A DNA stretch of 64,000 bases from Pararhizobium sp. YC-54 (GCF_025847205.1 NZ_JAOYTH010000010.1:213544-277543), one strand, 5' to 3'; positions 25,997 through 35,355 are shown, counted from the first letter of the stretch. A program made the numbers and translations. Notes: generated by a model from the letters alone, not told the origin.

Positions 25997-26166
25997 GGCC
26001 GCTGCTGCAGCCTCTCCGGAGGCCCCCGGCGACGCAGGCCGGACCGGTTGGCAATGCCATCCATCAGCCCGCGAAAGAAGGCCTCGATGCAGAGGGCCCA
26101 ATCGTGCCGCTCCTCCGGATCGTCGGGACCCCGGCGCGCGACGACATAACCTATACCCCGCAACAT
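25957..26166 (-). CDS. Small hypothetical protein, doubtful
   Basis: A 69-codon frame begins 10 bases past the GMC oxidoreductase stop with AGGGGG six bases before its ATG, and its 3' end overlaps the convergent MocR gene by 40 bases. The middle (DWALCIEAFFRGLMDGIANR) has a helical look reminiscent of the last helices of TetR-type proteins, but the C-terminal third is low-complexity arginine-rich. It may be a real short gene, a remnant, or a chance frame. Confidence 0.25.
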   Translation of the reverse strand: MLRGIGYVVARRGPDDPEERHDWALCIEAFFRGLMDGIANRSGLRRRGPPERLQQRPHDRESASAKRPR

Positions 26167-26175
26167 CGCAGCCCC

Positions 26176-27861
26176 CTAGGGCCGCACCGCGCGCAGCGGC
26201 GTGCCACTTCGCTGGCTGACACCGACGCCGGGCGCTACGCCCACCTCGGCATTGGAGGCGGCGAGCAGCGGCGTGCCGCGCACGATATCCGAGGCGCGTT
26301 CGGCGAGCATGATGGTCGGCGCGTTGAGGTTGGCATTCGGCTCCGAGGGGAAGACGGAACTGTCGATAACCCGCAATCCCGCGATGCCGCGCACCTTGAG
26401 ATCGCTGTCGACCACCGCCATGGCATCCTCTCCCATGCGGCAGGAGCCGCAGGGATGGTAGGTGCTTTCCATGGTCTCGCGCACCCAAGCGTCGATCTCG
26501 TCATCGCTGCGGACGTTCGCCCCCGGCGCGATCTCCTCGCCGCGGAAACGGTCGAAGGCCGGCTGGGCGACAATCTCGCGCGTCAGCCGCAGGCAGCGGC
26601 GGAAGCCCTCGCGGTCCTCCTCGCGGTCGAGATAGTTGAAGAGGATGTCCGGCTGCTCGTGCGCCTCCGGCGAGCGCAGGCGCACATAGCCCCGGCTCTT
26701 CGGTTTGTTCGGCCCGGTCAGCACCATGAAGCCGTGTCCGTCGAGCGGTTTCTTGCCGTCGTAGCGCATGGCGGCGGGCAGGAAATGGAACTGGATGTCC
26801 GGCCATTCGAGCGAAACATCGGAACGGATGAAGCCACCGCTCTCGAAATGGTTGGAGACCGAAAGCCCCTTCTTGAACAGCAGCCATTCGGCGCCAATCA
26901 GGGCGCGGCTCAAAAGTCCCATCTTGCCGTTGAGCGTGATCGGCTCCTTGCAGGCATACTGGATATAGACCTCGGAATGGTCCTGCAGGTTCTCGCCGAC
27001 ACCCGGCAGGTCATGCAGCACCGTAACGCCCGCCTGCCGCAGCACCGCCGCCGGGCCAATGCCGGAGCGTTGCAAGAGATGCGGCGAGCCGATGGGACCG
27101 GAGGAGATCAGCACCTCGCGTGTGGCCTTCGCCACGACGCGCTCGCCGCCCAGTTCATATTCGACGCCGACGGCGCGCTTTCCTTCCAAAAGCACACGCC
27201 GCGTCATGGCATGGGTGACGACGGTGAGGTTCGGCCGGTTCATCGCCGGCTTCAGGTAGGCGTTCGCGGTCGACCAGCGCACGCCGTCCTTCACGGTCAT
27301 GTGCATGGGGCCGAAACCCTCCTGCATATGGCCGTTCGGGTCGTCGGTGGCGATGTAGCCCGCCTCGCGGCCGGCATCGACGAAGGCGCGGTAGAGCGGG
27401 TTCTTCATCTTGTTGCCGGCATTGGTGGCAAGCGGGCCGGCGGCGCCGCGATAGGTGTCACCCCCGCCCTGCCAGCTTTCGGCCCGCTGGAAATAGGGCA
27501 GGCAATTGGCATAGCGCCAGCCGCGCGCGCCCCGCTCCTCCCACTCGTCGAAATCGCGGGCATGGCCGCGCATGTAGACGAGCCCGTTGATCGAGGAGGA
27601 GCCGCCGATGACCTTGCCGCGCGGGCAATGCACCCGCCGGCCGTCGAGGCCGGGTTCCGGCAGGGTCATGTATTTCCAGTTGTATTTGGTGCCGTTCATC
27701 GGGATGGAGAGCGCCGTCGGCATCTGGATGAAGATCGACTTGTCGCTGCCGCCGTATTCCAGCACGAGGACCTTCGTGGCCGGGTCTTCAGACAGCCGGT
27801 TGGCGAGCACGCAGCCGGCCGATCCGGCGCCGATGATGATGTAGTCGTATGTGTCGGTCAT
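26176..27861 (-). CDS. GMC family FAD-dependent oxidoreductase (choline dehydrogenase-like)
   Basis: The 561-residue flavoprotein has the N-terminal FAD site [20 protein letters not shown], the GMC signature [20 protein letters not shown] (about residues 77-96), [11 protein letters not shown], and the C-terminal catalytic region [12 protein letters not shown] with the late [13 protein letters not shown]. Length and motifs are those of BetA-like alcohol dehydrogenases. It would oxidise a primary alcohol to an aldehyde, passing electrons to the respiratory chain. It is downstream of an NCS1 permease gene and cotranscribed with an aldehyde dehydrogenase and a ureohydrolase. Choline is possible, but the cluster has no betI or betC and includes an amidinohydrolase, so a nitrogen-rich alcohol is more likely. 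Confidence 0.88.
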   Translation of the reverse strand: MTDTYDYIIIGAGSAGCVLANRLSEDPATKVLVLEYGGSDKSIFIQMPTALSIPMNGTKYNWKYMTLPEPGLDGRRVHCPRGKVIGGSSSINGLVYMRGHARDFDEWEERGARGWRYANCLPYFQRAESWQGGGDTYRGAAGPLATNAGNKMKNPLYRAFVDAGREAGYIATDDPNGHMQEGFGPMHMTVKDGVRWSTANAYLKPAMNRPNLTVVTHAMTRRVLLEGKRAVGVEYELGGERVVAKATREVLISSGPIGSPHLLQRSGIGPAAVLRQAGVTVLHDLPGVGENLQDHSEVYIQYACKEPITLNGKMGLLSRALIGAEWLLFKKGLSVSNHFESGGFIRSDVSLEWPDIQFHFLPAAMRYDGKKPLDGHGFMVLTGPNKPKSRGYVRLRSPEAHEQPDILFNYLDREEDREGFRRCLRLTREIVAQPAFDRFRGEEIAPGANVRSDDEIDAWVRETMESTYHPCGSCRMGEDAMAVVDSDLKVRGIAGLRVIDSSVFPSEPNANLNAPTIMLAERASDIVRGTPLLAASNAEVGVAPGVGVSQRSGTPLRAVRP

Positions 27862-27879
27862 GGCGATGTGTCCCGAAGG

Positions 27880-29343
27880 TTACGGATAGAGGCCCCAGCC
27901 GCGCCCGCGGGCGAAGAGCCGGGTCAGGACGTAGTGCACCGCGCCGGCCGCAAGGCAGGAGGGAACGGAAGCGGTGAGGTACTTGAAGGCCGGCAGGCTC
28001 GCGAGCGTCTGCGGATTGAAGACGATCACATAGACGGCGCAACCGACCGCGAGCGCCAGGAGGCCGATCGGGTTGAAGCCGGCCCAGAAGCGGTAATGGC
28101 CGTTTTCCTGAGGCCCGTGCAGGCTGCGCATGTCGAGCTTCTGCCCGCGCAGGAAGAAATAATCGACGATACCGATGCCAGCCAGTGCCGAATTCAGCGC
28201 CGAGGTCCAGACCAGGAAGATGAAGAACCCGTCATACATCTGCGGATAGAAGACGACGAGACCGAGCGGGATCAGGCAGAACAGGAAGAGGATCATGCCC
28301 CACGAAATGGAACGCACCGAGGCTGTGCCGACCTGCCGTAGCCCGACGATCGAGGTGTAGAGAATATTGGCCATCGAGGTCATGTTGGCAAAGGCGACGA
28401 AGAGCAGCGCAACAATGCCGATGAGCGGACCGGCGATCCTGGTCATCCAGATGGTCGGATCGCTTTCGCCGAGCGCCACAGCCGCAAGCAGGCCGACGAT
28501 CTCGCCAAGCGCCGCCGCACCGAAGATGCCGACTATGTTCGGCCAGAAGGCGGTACGCTCGTTCTTCGTCAGACGGGCAAGATTGCCGATATAAGGCCAC
28601 CAGGAGAAACCCGCCGCGAGATTGACTTCCACGGCAACGATGAAATTCAGCGTGTCGTCCTCGAAGGGCGGCGAGAGAGCCGGCAATGCCAGCAGTTCGC
28701 TGAGGGAATGATGGCTGAGGATGATATAAAGCATCACCACCATCAGCAGCACCAGCGCCGGCGACACCACCATGTTGAAGAACTTGATCGAGGTCGGGCC
28801 CTTGGCGACGACGACGCAGACGAGCAGAATGGCGCCCACGGCAGCGACAATCATCTTGGTGCCGGTCGGATTGGCCGCTTCGCCGGCACTCAGCGCCATC
28901 ATGCCATCGATCGAGCGGCCGAACATCATGGCAAGCACCGCCAGCCAACCCATGGTCAGCAGAACCACCGCCAGGACATAGACGACACGGCTGCCGTTGT
29001 ACCCGAACTGGCTGCGTAGCGCGACGAACTGCTCTACACCGTAGCGCCCGGACATCGGAGTGGTGGAGAGCGCCGTTAGTACCACGCCAATGATGTTGCC
29101 GATGACGATGGCTGCAATGCCTTCCTTCGGCCCGACAAACAGGCCGATCGCGCCACCGATAAGGAAAGCCCATGTCGCGATCGCAAGCGCCGAATTTGCA
29201 TAGGTAAATTCCCAGAATCCCCAGAGCCTTTCCGAGGGCAGCAACGGTGCATCGCCGCGTTCGGCGGCAGCGGTATACCGGGATGCTTCGACATTTTCGG
29301 TTTCGACAGCGGCAAGGCCGCCCTGTGCAACATGATCGGTCAT
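27880..29343 (-). CDS. NCS1 family nucleobase/hydantoin-type permease
   Basis: The 487-residue protein has about twelve membrane segments and the NCS1 (purine-cytosine permease) pattern: LWGFWEFTYANSALAIATWA, MSGRYGVEQFVALRSQFGYNG, and AGFSWWPYIGNLARLTKNE. NCS1 carriers import cytosine, allantoin, hydantoins, thiamine and other heterocyclic or ureido compounds with sodium or protons. The ATG at 29343 follows the stop of a 56-residue membrane protein gene by one base; a longer frame from 29382 would overlap it. It supplies substrate for the linked GMC, aldehyde dehydrogenase and ureohydrolase enzymes. Confidence 0.9.
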   Translation of the reverse strand: MTDHVAQGGLAAVETENVEASRYTAAAERGDAPLLPSERLWGFWEFTYANSALAIATWAFLIGGAIGLFVGPKEGIAAIVIGNIIGVVLTALSTTPMSGRYGVEQFVALRSQFGYNGSRVVYVLAVVLLTMGWLAVLAMMFGRSIDGMMALSAGEAANPTGTKMIVAAVGAILLVCVVVAKGPTSIKFFNMVVSPALVLLMVVMLYIILSHHSLSELLALPALSPPFEDDTLNFIVAVEVNLAAGFSWWPYIGNLARLTKNERTAFWPNIVGIFGAAALGEIVGLLAAVALGESDPTIWMTRIAGPLIGIVALLFVAFANMTSMANILYTSIVGLRQVGTASVRSISWGMILFLFCLIPLGLVVFYPQMYDGFFIFLVWTSALNSALAGIGIVDYFFLRGQKLDMRSLHGPQENGHYRFWAGFNPIGLLALAVGCAVYVIVFNPQTLASLPAFKYLTASVPSCLAAGAVHYVLTRLFARGRGWGLYP

Positions 29344-29344
29344 C

Positions 29345-29515
29345 TCAAGCCCCCCAGATCCAGAAGGCGGCGACGAGCACAAGCGTCAACGCGGCAATAG
29401 CCACGTAGTCGAGGGAGGTCATCGCCCCTTCGAAGCGGTCTCCTGCTGCGATGTCATCATAGATGCGGGCACGCCGCTCCAGTTCGTTCTGCCAGTCAAT
29501 ATCGCTGTTTTCCAT
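29345..29515 (-). CDS. Small single-span membrane protein coupled to NCS1 permease
   Basis: The 56-residue protein has an acidic, hydrophilic N-terminal half (MENSDIDWQNELERRARIYD) and one transmembrane helix near the C-terminus (SLDYVAIAALTLVLVAAFWI). AGGGGA is well placed before the ATG at 29515, and the permease start follows directly after its stop, so expression is coupled one to one. It may be an accessory subunit of the transporter, as some sodium symporters have. I do not recognise a named family. Confidence 0.7.
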   Translation of the reverse strand: MENSDIDWQNELERRARIYDDIAAGDRFEGAMTSLDYVAIAALTLVLVAAFWIWGA

Positions 29516-29619
29516 CGTCGTTCCCCTTTTCGCGTCGCGCCTTGTGGCGTCTCTTTCCGCGAAGACAATTGCGGCTCCATCAGCCGCGGATCTTCGAAAG
29601 CGGGCGTGCCGCCTTCGGC

Positions 29620-29781
29620 CTATCGAACCCGAATGGGCTCGGTATAGAAGGACAGCCGGTCGATCCTCGGCGGCCAGCTGCCGTTTTCGGTGCCGCGCCG
29701 CACATGCGCGGCAATCTCTTCCAGCGCTGCGAACCACACATCGCCACACGAGATATCAGGTGCGCCATTCGCATATCCGGT
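29620..29781 (-). pseudogene. C-terminal fragment, probably polysaccharide deacetylase family
   Basis: Between the aldehyde dehydrogenase and the small membrane protein a frame without a start codon encodes GDVWFAALEEIAAHVRRGTE and then SWPPRIDRLSFYTEPIRVR before a stop. The pattern D-V-W-F...EEIA-HV resembles the end of polysaccharide deacetylase/allantoinase PuuE-like proteins. About 50 codons remain, so most of the gene has been deleted. An allantoinase-like enzyme would have fitted the ureido/guanidino theme of the operon. Confidence 0.4.
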
Positions 29782-29789
29782 TCAGAGCC

Positions 29790-31298
29790 TCACGGCAGCG
29801 TGATCCAAACGGCCTTCGTCTCAGTCAGGTGGTCCAGCTGTTCCGGTCCCAAGTCCTTGCCGAAACCCGAATTTTTGAAACCGCCGAACGGCATGGAGGG
29901 ATCGATCGTGCTATGGGCATTGACGTAGATCGAGCCGGCATGCAGGCGCGGTATAAGTGCATGCACGCGGGACAGGTCGTTCGAGTAGATGGCGGCGGCC
30001 AAGCCGAAGGCGGAGTCGTTTGCCAACGCCACCGCGTCATCCAGCGCGTCGAAGACATCGGTCACCAGCACGGGGCCGAAGATTTCCTCGCGCACGATGC
30101 GCATTTCGGGCTTGCAGCGGGCGAAGATAGCAGGCTCGATGAAATGGCCTGGCCGTTCTGGGCTGCCGCCCCCATGGATCAACTCGGCGCCTTCGCAGCG
30201 GCCGGCCTCGATATAAGCGGAGACGACCTTCTTCTGCTGCGCCGACACCAACGGGCCGATAAAGCAATCGCGGTCCAATCCGGGCGCAATCTTGAGCGTG
30301 CGGGTGACGGCAACCAACTCGTCGAGAAAGGCGTCATGGACCGAGCGCTGAACATAGACCCGCGTACCGGCATCGCAAACTTGTCCTGAGTTGAAGAACA
30401 CGCCGTTGGCCACCGCCCGTGCTGCGCTTTGCAGGTCAGCGTCTTCCAGCACCAGGACGGGTGATTTGCCGCCCAGTTCCAGCGTGACATGCTTGAGATG
30501 CCCCACGGCAGTCCGGCCGACCTCCTGTCCGACGGGCGTCGAGCCTGTGAACGTGACCTTATTGATGCCGGGATGGGCCGACATGGCCGCGCCTATCACA
30601 CTGCCCCGGCCGGTCACGATGTTTACCACGCCGTCCGGAATGCCGGCCTCCTGCACCAGTTCCCCGAAGCGCAGGGTCGAAAGCGAGGTCAGCTCGGCTG
30701 GCTTTACGACCGTGGTGCAGCCAACCGCAAGGGCGGCTGCGAGCTTCCAGGCCATGGTCTGGAGCGGGAAATTCCAGGGCACGATGGCCGCGACCACACC
30801 CAAAGGCTCCTTACGAGTATAGGCCAGGTAGTTGCCCGGCAGGGACGGCTCGACCGTGCGTCCATGCAGTTTCGAGGCCCAGCCGGCGAAATAGCGGAAG
30901 GTATCGACCGTGCCCTGGATGTCGATCTCCCTGGCGAATGTCACGGACTTGCCCATATCGATGGCTTCGATCTCGGCGAGTTCGTCGGCATGCGTCTCGA
31001 TCAGGTCGGCAAGGCGATGAATCAGGCGCTCGCGCTCGAGCGGCTTCAGGCGGCGCCAGGCGCCTCCATCGAACTGGCGGCGTGCGGCCTTGACGGCGCG
31101 GTCGAGATCATCGATCGTGCCCGAGGGCGCGCGGGTTATCAGGCCACCCGTGGAAGGCTCGAAGACGTCGAACGTCGCGCCATTGCCGCTGTCGACCCAG
31201 GCCCCGTCGATGAACATCTTCTGCGGCTTGGCCAGAAACCGTCGGGTCGCGTCGCTGACGCCATACTGCTCCAGATAATTGCGAACGTTTTCATCCAT
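29790..31298 (-). CDS. NAD-dependent aldehyde dehydrogenase
   Basis: The 502-residue enzyme is of the ALDH superfamily, betaine/aminoaldehyde-like branch: cofactor motif IVPWNFPLQTMAWKLAAAL, VKPAELTSLSTL, catalytic Glu in VTLELGGKSP (about residue 267) and nucleophile in FNSGQVCDAGTRV (about 301), ending PFGGFKNSGFGKDLG. GGAGGA lies just before the ATG. It is second in the operon after the ureohydrolase gene and would oxidise the aldehyde made by the GMC enzyme to the acid. Guanidinobutyraldehyde- or aminoaldehyde-type substrates are suggested by context only. Confidence 0.9.
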   Translation of the reverse strand: MDENVRNYLEQYGVSDATRRFLAKPQKMFIDGAWVDSGNGATFDVFEPSTGGLITRAPSGTIDDLDRAVKAARRQFDGGAWRRLKPLERERLIHRLADLIETHADELAEIEAIDMGKSVTFAREIDIQGTVDTFRYFAGWASKLHGRTVEPSLPGNYLAYTRKEPLGVVAAIVPWNFPLQTMAWKLAAALAVGCTTVVKPAELTSLSTLRFGELVQEAGIPDGVVNIVTGRGSVIGAAMSAHPGINKVTFTGSTPVGQEVGRTAVGHLKHVTLELGGKSPVLVLEDADLQSAARAVANGVFFNSGQVCDAGTRVYVQRSVHDAFLDELVAVTRTLKIAPGLDRDCFIGPLVSAQQKKVVSAYIEAGRCEGAELIHGGGSPERPGHFIEPAIFARCKPEMRIVREEIFGPVLVTDVFDALDDAVALANDSAFGLAAAIYSNDLSRVHALIPRLHAGSIYVNAHSTIDPSMPFGGFKNSGFGKDLGPEQLDHLTETKAVWITLP

Positions 31299-31465
31299 GC
31301 CTGTTCCTCCTCATGAGCCGGCCGCTCGCAGAGCTCCGGTTTTCGCGATGTCAACTCGTGCCGCACCGCGCCCGTTCTGGTTCTTCAATCAGGACTGCGC
31401 CGCCTTGGCGTCCGGGCCGTGCGTCGTGCGCAGCTCATGCCCGATGCCCGACGACGCGTCCGGTT

Positions 31466-32437
31466 TCAGTCTTTCCTCGCGTGCATGACACGGCCGATGA
31501 GGTTCATCAGCACCTGTGCCGCAAGCGTTGTGGTGGAGCCGGAATGGTCGTAGTCCGGCGCAACTTCGACCAGGTCGATGCCGACGACCGTACCGCGCTT
31601 GACGAGCGCCGCGAGGATTTCCAGCACCTCGTAATAGATGAACCCGCCATGCGACGGCGTGCCGGTGCCCGGCGCGATCGACGGGTCGAAACCGTCGATG
31701 TCGATGGTGATGTAGTAGCGGGCGCCGGCCGGCACGCGCGCGGTCACAGCCGCCGCGCCGAGCGCGCGGATTTGCCGGACCGAGAGGATGTCGGAACCCA
31801 TGGCGCGGGCATCCTCGTAGCCTTCCTTCGCGGTGGAAGAGACGTTGCGGATGCCGAACTGCGACAGGCCGCTGACATAGGGTTTTTCGGCGGCGCGGCG
31901 CATCGGATTGCCGTGGCCGTAGCGCACGCCGTGGCGCTCATCGACGAAATCGAGATGCGCGTCGATCTGGACGATGTGGATCGGCCCGTTTGCGGCGCAG
32001 TCGTCAGCGAAGGCGTTGATGCAGGGAATGTTGATCGAATGATCGCCGCCAAGCACCACCGGCAGCGCGCCGGCGGCAAGGATCTTGCGCACGCCGAATT
32101 CGATATTGGCATGGCTCTTCATCGTATCGGTGTGGACGATATCCGCGTCGCCGATATCGACGATCGAGACCTTGTCGCTGGGCAGGTAGGTGACATCGTC
32201 CTCGTGGTCGTAGGCGCCGCCGTGGCCGAAGGAAAACAGCGTCGAGGCCTCGCGGATGCCGCGCGGCCCGAACCGGGTCCCGGCGCGCCATTGCGTGCCA
32301 CAGTCGAAGGGGGCGCCAAGCACCGCCACATCGGCGTCGATCGCGTCCCAGTCCGGCTGATAGGGATATTTGCCAAAGGTGCAGATGCCGACAAACGGCA
32401 GGTTCAGACGTCCGGAATCGTAGGAATTGCTCACCAT
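31466..32437 (-). CDS. Agmatinase/ureohydrolase family amidinohydrolase
   Basis: The 323-residue protein has all three binuclear metal motifs of the arginase/agmatinase family: LGGDHSINIP (about residue 138), IVQIDAHLDFVDE (about 165) and ITIDIDGFDPSIAPGTGTPS (about 250-270). Family members hydrolyse a guanidino group to urea and an amine (agmatine, guanidinobutyrate, guanidinopropionate, proclavaminate, or guanidine itself). It is the first gene of the operon with the aldehyde dehydrogenase, NCS1 permease and GMC oxidoreductase, and is divergent from a LysR gene. It is therefore more likely a catabolic guanidino-acid hydrolase than biosynthetic agmatinase. Confidence 0.88.
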   Translation of the reverse strand: MVSNSYDSGRLNLPFVGICTFGKYPYQPDWDAIDADVAVLGAPFDCGTQWRAGTRFGPRGIREASTLFSFGHGGAYDHEDDVTYLPSDKVSIVDIGDADIVHTDTMKSHANIEFGVRKILAAGALPVVLGGDHSINIPCINAFADDCAANGPIHIVQIDAHLDFVDERHGVRYGHGNPMRRAAEKPYVSGLSQFGIRNVSSTAKEGYEDARAMGSDILSVRQIRALGAAAVTARVPAGARYYITIDIDGFDPSIAPGTGTPSHGGFIYYEVLEILAALVKRGTVVGIDLVEVAPDYDHSGSTTTLAAQVLMNLIGRVMHARKD

Positions 32438-32476
32438 TCACCTCCTCCAAAGGTCAGGTGAGTGTGGCGAAAACGC

Positions 32477-32518
32477 ATACACTTAAAAGCATCTATGATT
32501 GGATGTTTAGTTGTGTAT
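32477..32518. promoter_or_regulatory. Candidate LysR operator region
   Basis: In the 91-base divergent gap an inner dyad CATC-N8-GATG (32490-32505) is nested in an outer one, ATACAC (32477-32482) with GTGTAT (32513-32518). The region is AT-rich and probably carries both promoters. Suggested target of the LysR at 32529. Confidence 0.35.
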
Positions 32519-32528
32519 TAATTAATGT

Positions 32529-33461
32529 ATGATCAACAGGGTTCGCCACCGCATCCTCAATCTGTCGCTCGGCGACGCCGAATTGCGATTGCTGCGCGTC
32601 TTCGCGTCCGTCGTACAGCATGGTGGCTTTTCCGCCGCGCAGTCTGCGCTCGGCATGACGCAGGCGACGATTTCCACCCATATGCGCCATCTGGAGGAAC
32701 GCCTGGGATTGCGCCTGTGCAGTCGTGGGCGGAGCGGCTTCCTGCTGTCGGACGAAGGGCGGCTCGTCTATGAGGCCATGCTGGAACTGTTCGGCTCTGT
32801 GGAAAAATTTCAGAGCCGCATCGGCGAGGCGCAGGGCGAACTCACAGGCAGCCTCAGTTTCGGCACCGTGGACGCCATGATCACCAATCGGGATCTGGAC
32901 CTTCAGGGCGCGCTCGCAGCGTTCCACGGCCAGGCGCCGCGCGTGCATCTCGAAATCGACGTTGCCGCTCCGCAGGTGCTGCACCAGGGCCTGCTGAACG
33001 GCTCCTACCAGATCGTGCTCATACCCTCGGTCGGCGGCGTCACCCCGCATTTCCGTACCCAACCGGTTTTTTCCGAGGTGCAGAAACTCTACTGCGCCGA
33101 AAGCCATCCGCTCTTCGACACGCCCGACGCCGCAATCACCGATACGCTTCTGGAGGCGCAATCCTTCGCGGGCCGCACCTATATGCTGAACGAGACGATC
33201 TGCGGCGTGGACTTCAGGTGGGCGGCGGCGACGCCGCATATGGAGGGCACGCTGCTGCTTCTCCTTTCCGGCGCCTATATCGGCTTCCTGCCCGATCACT
33301 ATGCCGAGGAGTGGGTGCGCAACGGCCGCTTGCGGCTTCTGGCACCCGAACGCATGACCTTCGAGGATATGTTCCACATCGTCTATCCGCGCAACAAGCC
33401 TTCTCGTGCCGCGGAAACATTGGCGCAGGCCATTGTCGAAAGCGCGCGTAAACGGCACTGA
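32529..33461 (+). CDS. LysR family transcriptional regulator
   Basis: The 310-residue protein has an N-terminal LysR winged helix (VFASVVQHGGFSAAQSALGMTQATISTHMRHLEERLGL) and an effector domain from about residue 100 (GSLSFGTVDAMITNRDLDLQ). It is divergent from the ureohydrolase operon and is its likely regulator. It is separated by 173 bases from the next ABC cluster, which has its own GntR regulator and promoter. Confidence 0.9.
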   Translation: MINRVRHRILNLSLGDAELRLLRVFASVVQHGGFSAAQSALGMTQATISTHMRHLEERLGLRLCSRGRSGFLLSDEGRLVYEAMLELFGSVEKFQSRIGEAQGELTGSLSFGTVDAMITNRDLDLQGALAAFHGQAPRVHLEIDVAAPQVLHQGLLNGSYQIVLIPSVGGVTPHFRTQPVFSEVQKLYCAESHPLFDTPDAAITDTLLEAQSFAGRTYMLNETICGVDFRWAAATPHMEGTLLLLLSGAYIGFLPDHYAEEWVRNGRLRLLAPERMTFEDMFHIVYPRNKPSRAAETLAQAIVESARKRH

Positions 33462-33575
33462 AACTTTTTCGGATGGCAGTAGAAAATTGCGACCGGGCGG
33501 CGGCCACGCCGTGCCCGCAGGATGGGTGTCGCCATGGCGATCCGTATCGATGGATATCGAATGATCGACGCCGGC

Positions 33576-33625
33576 TTGACTCCACTCCGAAACGTGCCTA
33601 GTAAGTTGTAGGCCTAACCCTACAA
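33576..33625 (+). promoter_or_regulatory. Promoter with overlapping GntR-type operator
   Basis: TTGACT (33576-33581), 17 bases, then TAGTAA (33599-33604) make a plausible promoter. A perfect inverted repeat TTGTAGG-N6-CCTACAA (33606-33625) covers the expected transcription start, so a bound repressor would block initiation. The GntR/UTRA protein encoded at 36239 is the obvious candidate. The leader before the ATG at 33635 would be only about 20 bases. Confidence 0.55.
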
Positions 33626-33634
33626 TTGGATGCC

Positions 33635-34561
33635 ATGACCCAATCGCCCACCAAATCAACGTCCGCGCTGTCCCTGGCAGATCTGCCGGGGCCGGACACA
33701 CCCATTCGCCGGCTGCACCACCCTGGGCGCTGGCTCAGCGGCATCGCCGTCATTCTGCTGCTTGCGGTGATCGGTCGCGCCTTTGCAGTCGGGCAAATCC
33801 AGTGGCCCGTGGTCGGAGAGTTTCTGACAGCCCGCGTCATTATCACCGGTTTCGGCTGGACCCTTTTGATCTCGGCCTGCGCGCTGGTACTCGGCGTCGT
33901 GCTCGGCTTCGCCTTCGGCATCATGCGCCATTCGGAAAACCCGGTCCTGCGTTTCGCCGCCTGGCTATACGTCTGGATATTCCGCGGCACCCCGGTGCTG
34001 CTGCAGCTTCTCATCTGGTTCAACATCGCACTTGTCTTTCCGCGGCTCTACATTCCGGGCCTTGTCGATGAGCGCATGGTCGATGTGGTGACGCCCTTCG
34101 TCGCGGCCGTTCTCGGCCTCGGCGTCAACGAGGGTTCCTATCTGACGGAAGTGGTGCGCGGTGGCATCGGCTCCGTCGATCATGGTCAAAAGGAAGCGGC
34201 TCACACGCTCGGAATGACGCCCGGCCAGACGATGCGCCGCATCATCCTGCCGCAGACCCTGCAGCTAATCTTGCCGGTTCTCGGCAACAGCGCCATCGGG
34301 ATGCTGAAATTTTCCTCGCTCGCAGCAACCATCGCCATGGGCGAAATGCTGAACGCGGCGCAGCGCATCTACTTCATCAATGGCGCCGTCATCGAGCTGC
34401 TGTTCGTCTGCGCCATCTGGTATCTGGCCGGAACGACGGTGCTCTCCATCGGCCAGTACTATCTGGAGCGTTATTTCGGCCGCGACACCGCAGCAACCAC
34501 GAGCAACCGGCACTGGTTCAAGGGTTGGGCGCGGCGCCCGGCCGTCGAGGGGGAAGCATGA
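33635..34561 (+). CDS. Polar amino acid type ABC permease
   Basis: The 308-residue membrane protein belongs to the HisM/GlnP family of permeases. It has an unusual hydrophilic N-terminal extension of about 45 residues, then membrane helices with [20 protein letters not shown], and the coupling loop [20 protein letters not shown] (about residue 190). It is the only permease of this importer and probably acts as a homodimer. A TTG at 33626 is an alternative start, but it overlaps the operator. The stop overlaps the ATPase start (ATGA). Confidence 0.9.
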   Translation: MTQSPTKSTSALSLADLPGPDTPIRRLHHPGRWLSGIAVILLLAVIGRAFAVGQIQWPVVGEFLTARVIITGFGWTLLISACALVLGVVLGFAFGIMRHSENPVLRFAAWLYVWIFRGTPVLLQLLIWFNIALVFPRLYIPGLVDERMVDVVTPFVAAVLGLGVNEGSYLTEVVRGGIGSVDHGQKEAAHTLGMTPGQTMRRIILPQTLQLILPVLGNSAIGMLKFSSLAATIAMGEMLNAAQRIYFINGAVIELLFVCAIWYLAGTTVLSIGQYYLERYFGRDTAATTSNRHWFKGWARRPAVEGEA

Positions 34562-35322
34562 GTCTCGCAGTCAAGGCGGTCGGGATCCGCAAGAGTTTTG
34601 GTAGCTACGAGGTGCTGAAAGGCCTCGATCTGGAAGTTGCCTACGGCGAGGTGCTGTGCATCCTCGGCCCGTCGGGCAGCGGCAAGAGCACGTTCCTGCG
34701 CTGCATCAACCATCTGGAAACACCGAACAGCGGTTATGTCTGGGTCGACGGCGCCATCATGGGATATGAGCTGAACCGCGACGCGCTGCAGGAATTGCCG
34801 ATCAAGCGGCTGCGCGCCCAGCAGAGCCAACTCGGCATGGTGTTCCAGCATTTCAATCTGTTCGCGCATCGCACCGTACTCGGCAATGTGATCGAGGGGC
34901 CGATGGTGGTGCGTGGTCTGCGCCGCGCTGAAGCCGAAGCCCGCGCCATGGACCTGCTGGAGCAGGTCGGCATGGCCGGAAAGGCGCTAAGCTATCCGTC
35001 GCAGCTTTCAGGAGGCCAGAAGCAGCGCGTGGCGATCGCCCGGTCGCTAGCGATGGAACCGCGCGTGATGCTGTTCGACGAACCGACCAGCGCGCTCGAC
35101 CCGGAACTGGTCGGCGAGGTGCTGGAGGTCATGCGCAACTTGGCGCGGGGCGGAACCACCATGATCGTGGTCACTCATGAGATTGGCTTTGCCCGTGAGG
35201 TCGCTGACCGTGTCGTGGTGATGATCGACGGAGAAATTCGCGAAACCGGTGCGCCGGGTCAAGTCCTCAGCAACCCCGGCGATCCGCGTGTGCGCACATT
35301 CCTCAGCCGCGTGCTGGCCTGA
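34558..35322 (+). CDS. Polar amino acid type ABC ATP-binding protein
   Basis: The 254-residue GlnQ/HisP-type ATPase has Walker [15 protein letters not shown]-loop [13 protein letters not shown], signature [15 protein letters not shown], Walker [15 protein letters not shown] and [14 protein letters not shown]. The start chosen overlaps the permease stop by four bases; the frame is open 33 bases further upstream, which would enlarge the overlap. It energises the permease at 33635. Confidence 0.92.
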   Translation: MSLAVKAVGIRKSFGSYEVLKGLDLEVAYGEVLCILGPSGSGKSTFLRCINHLETPNSGYVWVDGAIMGYELNRDALQELPIKRLRAQQSQLGMVFQHFNLFAHRTVLGNVIEGPMVVRGLRRAEAEARAMDLLEQVGMAGKALSYPSQLSGGQKQRVAIARSLAMEPRVMLFDEPTSALDPELVGEVLEVMRNLARGGTTMIVVTHEIGFAREVADRVVVMIDGEIRETGAPGQVLSNPGDPRVRTFLSRVLA

Positions 35323-35355
35323 CATTCACAACTTCAAAATGGGAGAACGAAGAGA

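Noticed and set aside
24506..26488. A 660-codon open frame on the minus strand
   Set aside because: It lies opposite the MocR gene, which has intact helix-turn-helix and PLP lysine motifs. Only a short part near 25957-26166, in a different frame, was kept as a doubtful small gene.
25993..28341. A 782-codon open frame on the plus strand
   Set aside because: It is antisense to the GMC oxidoreductase and NCS1 genes, which have full-length motifs; the antisense product is arginine/histidine-rich without domains.
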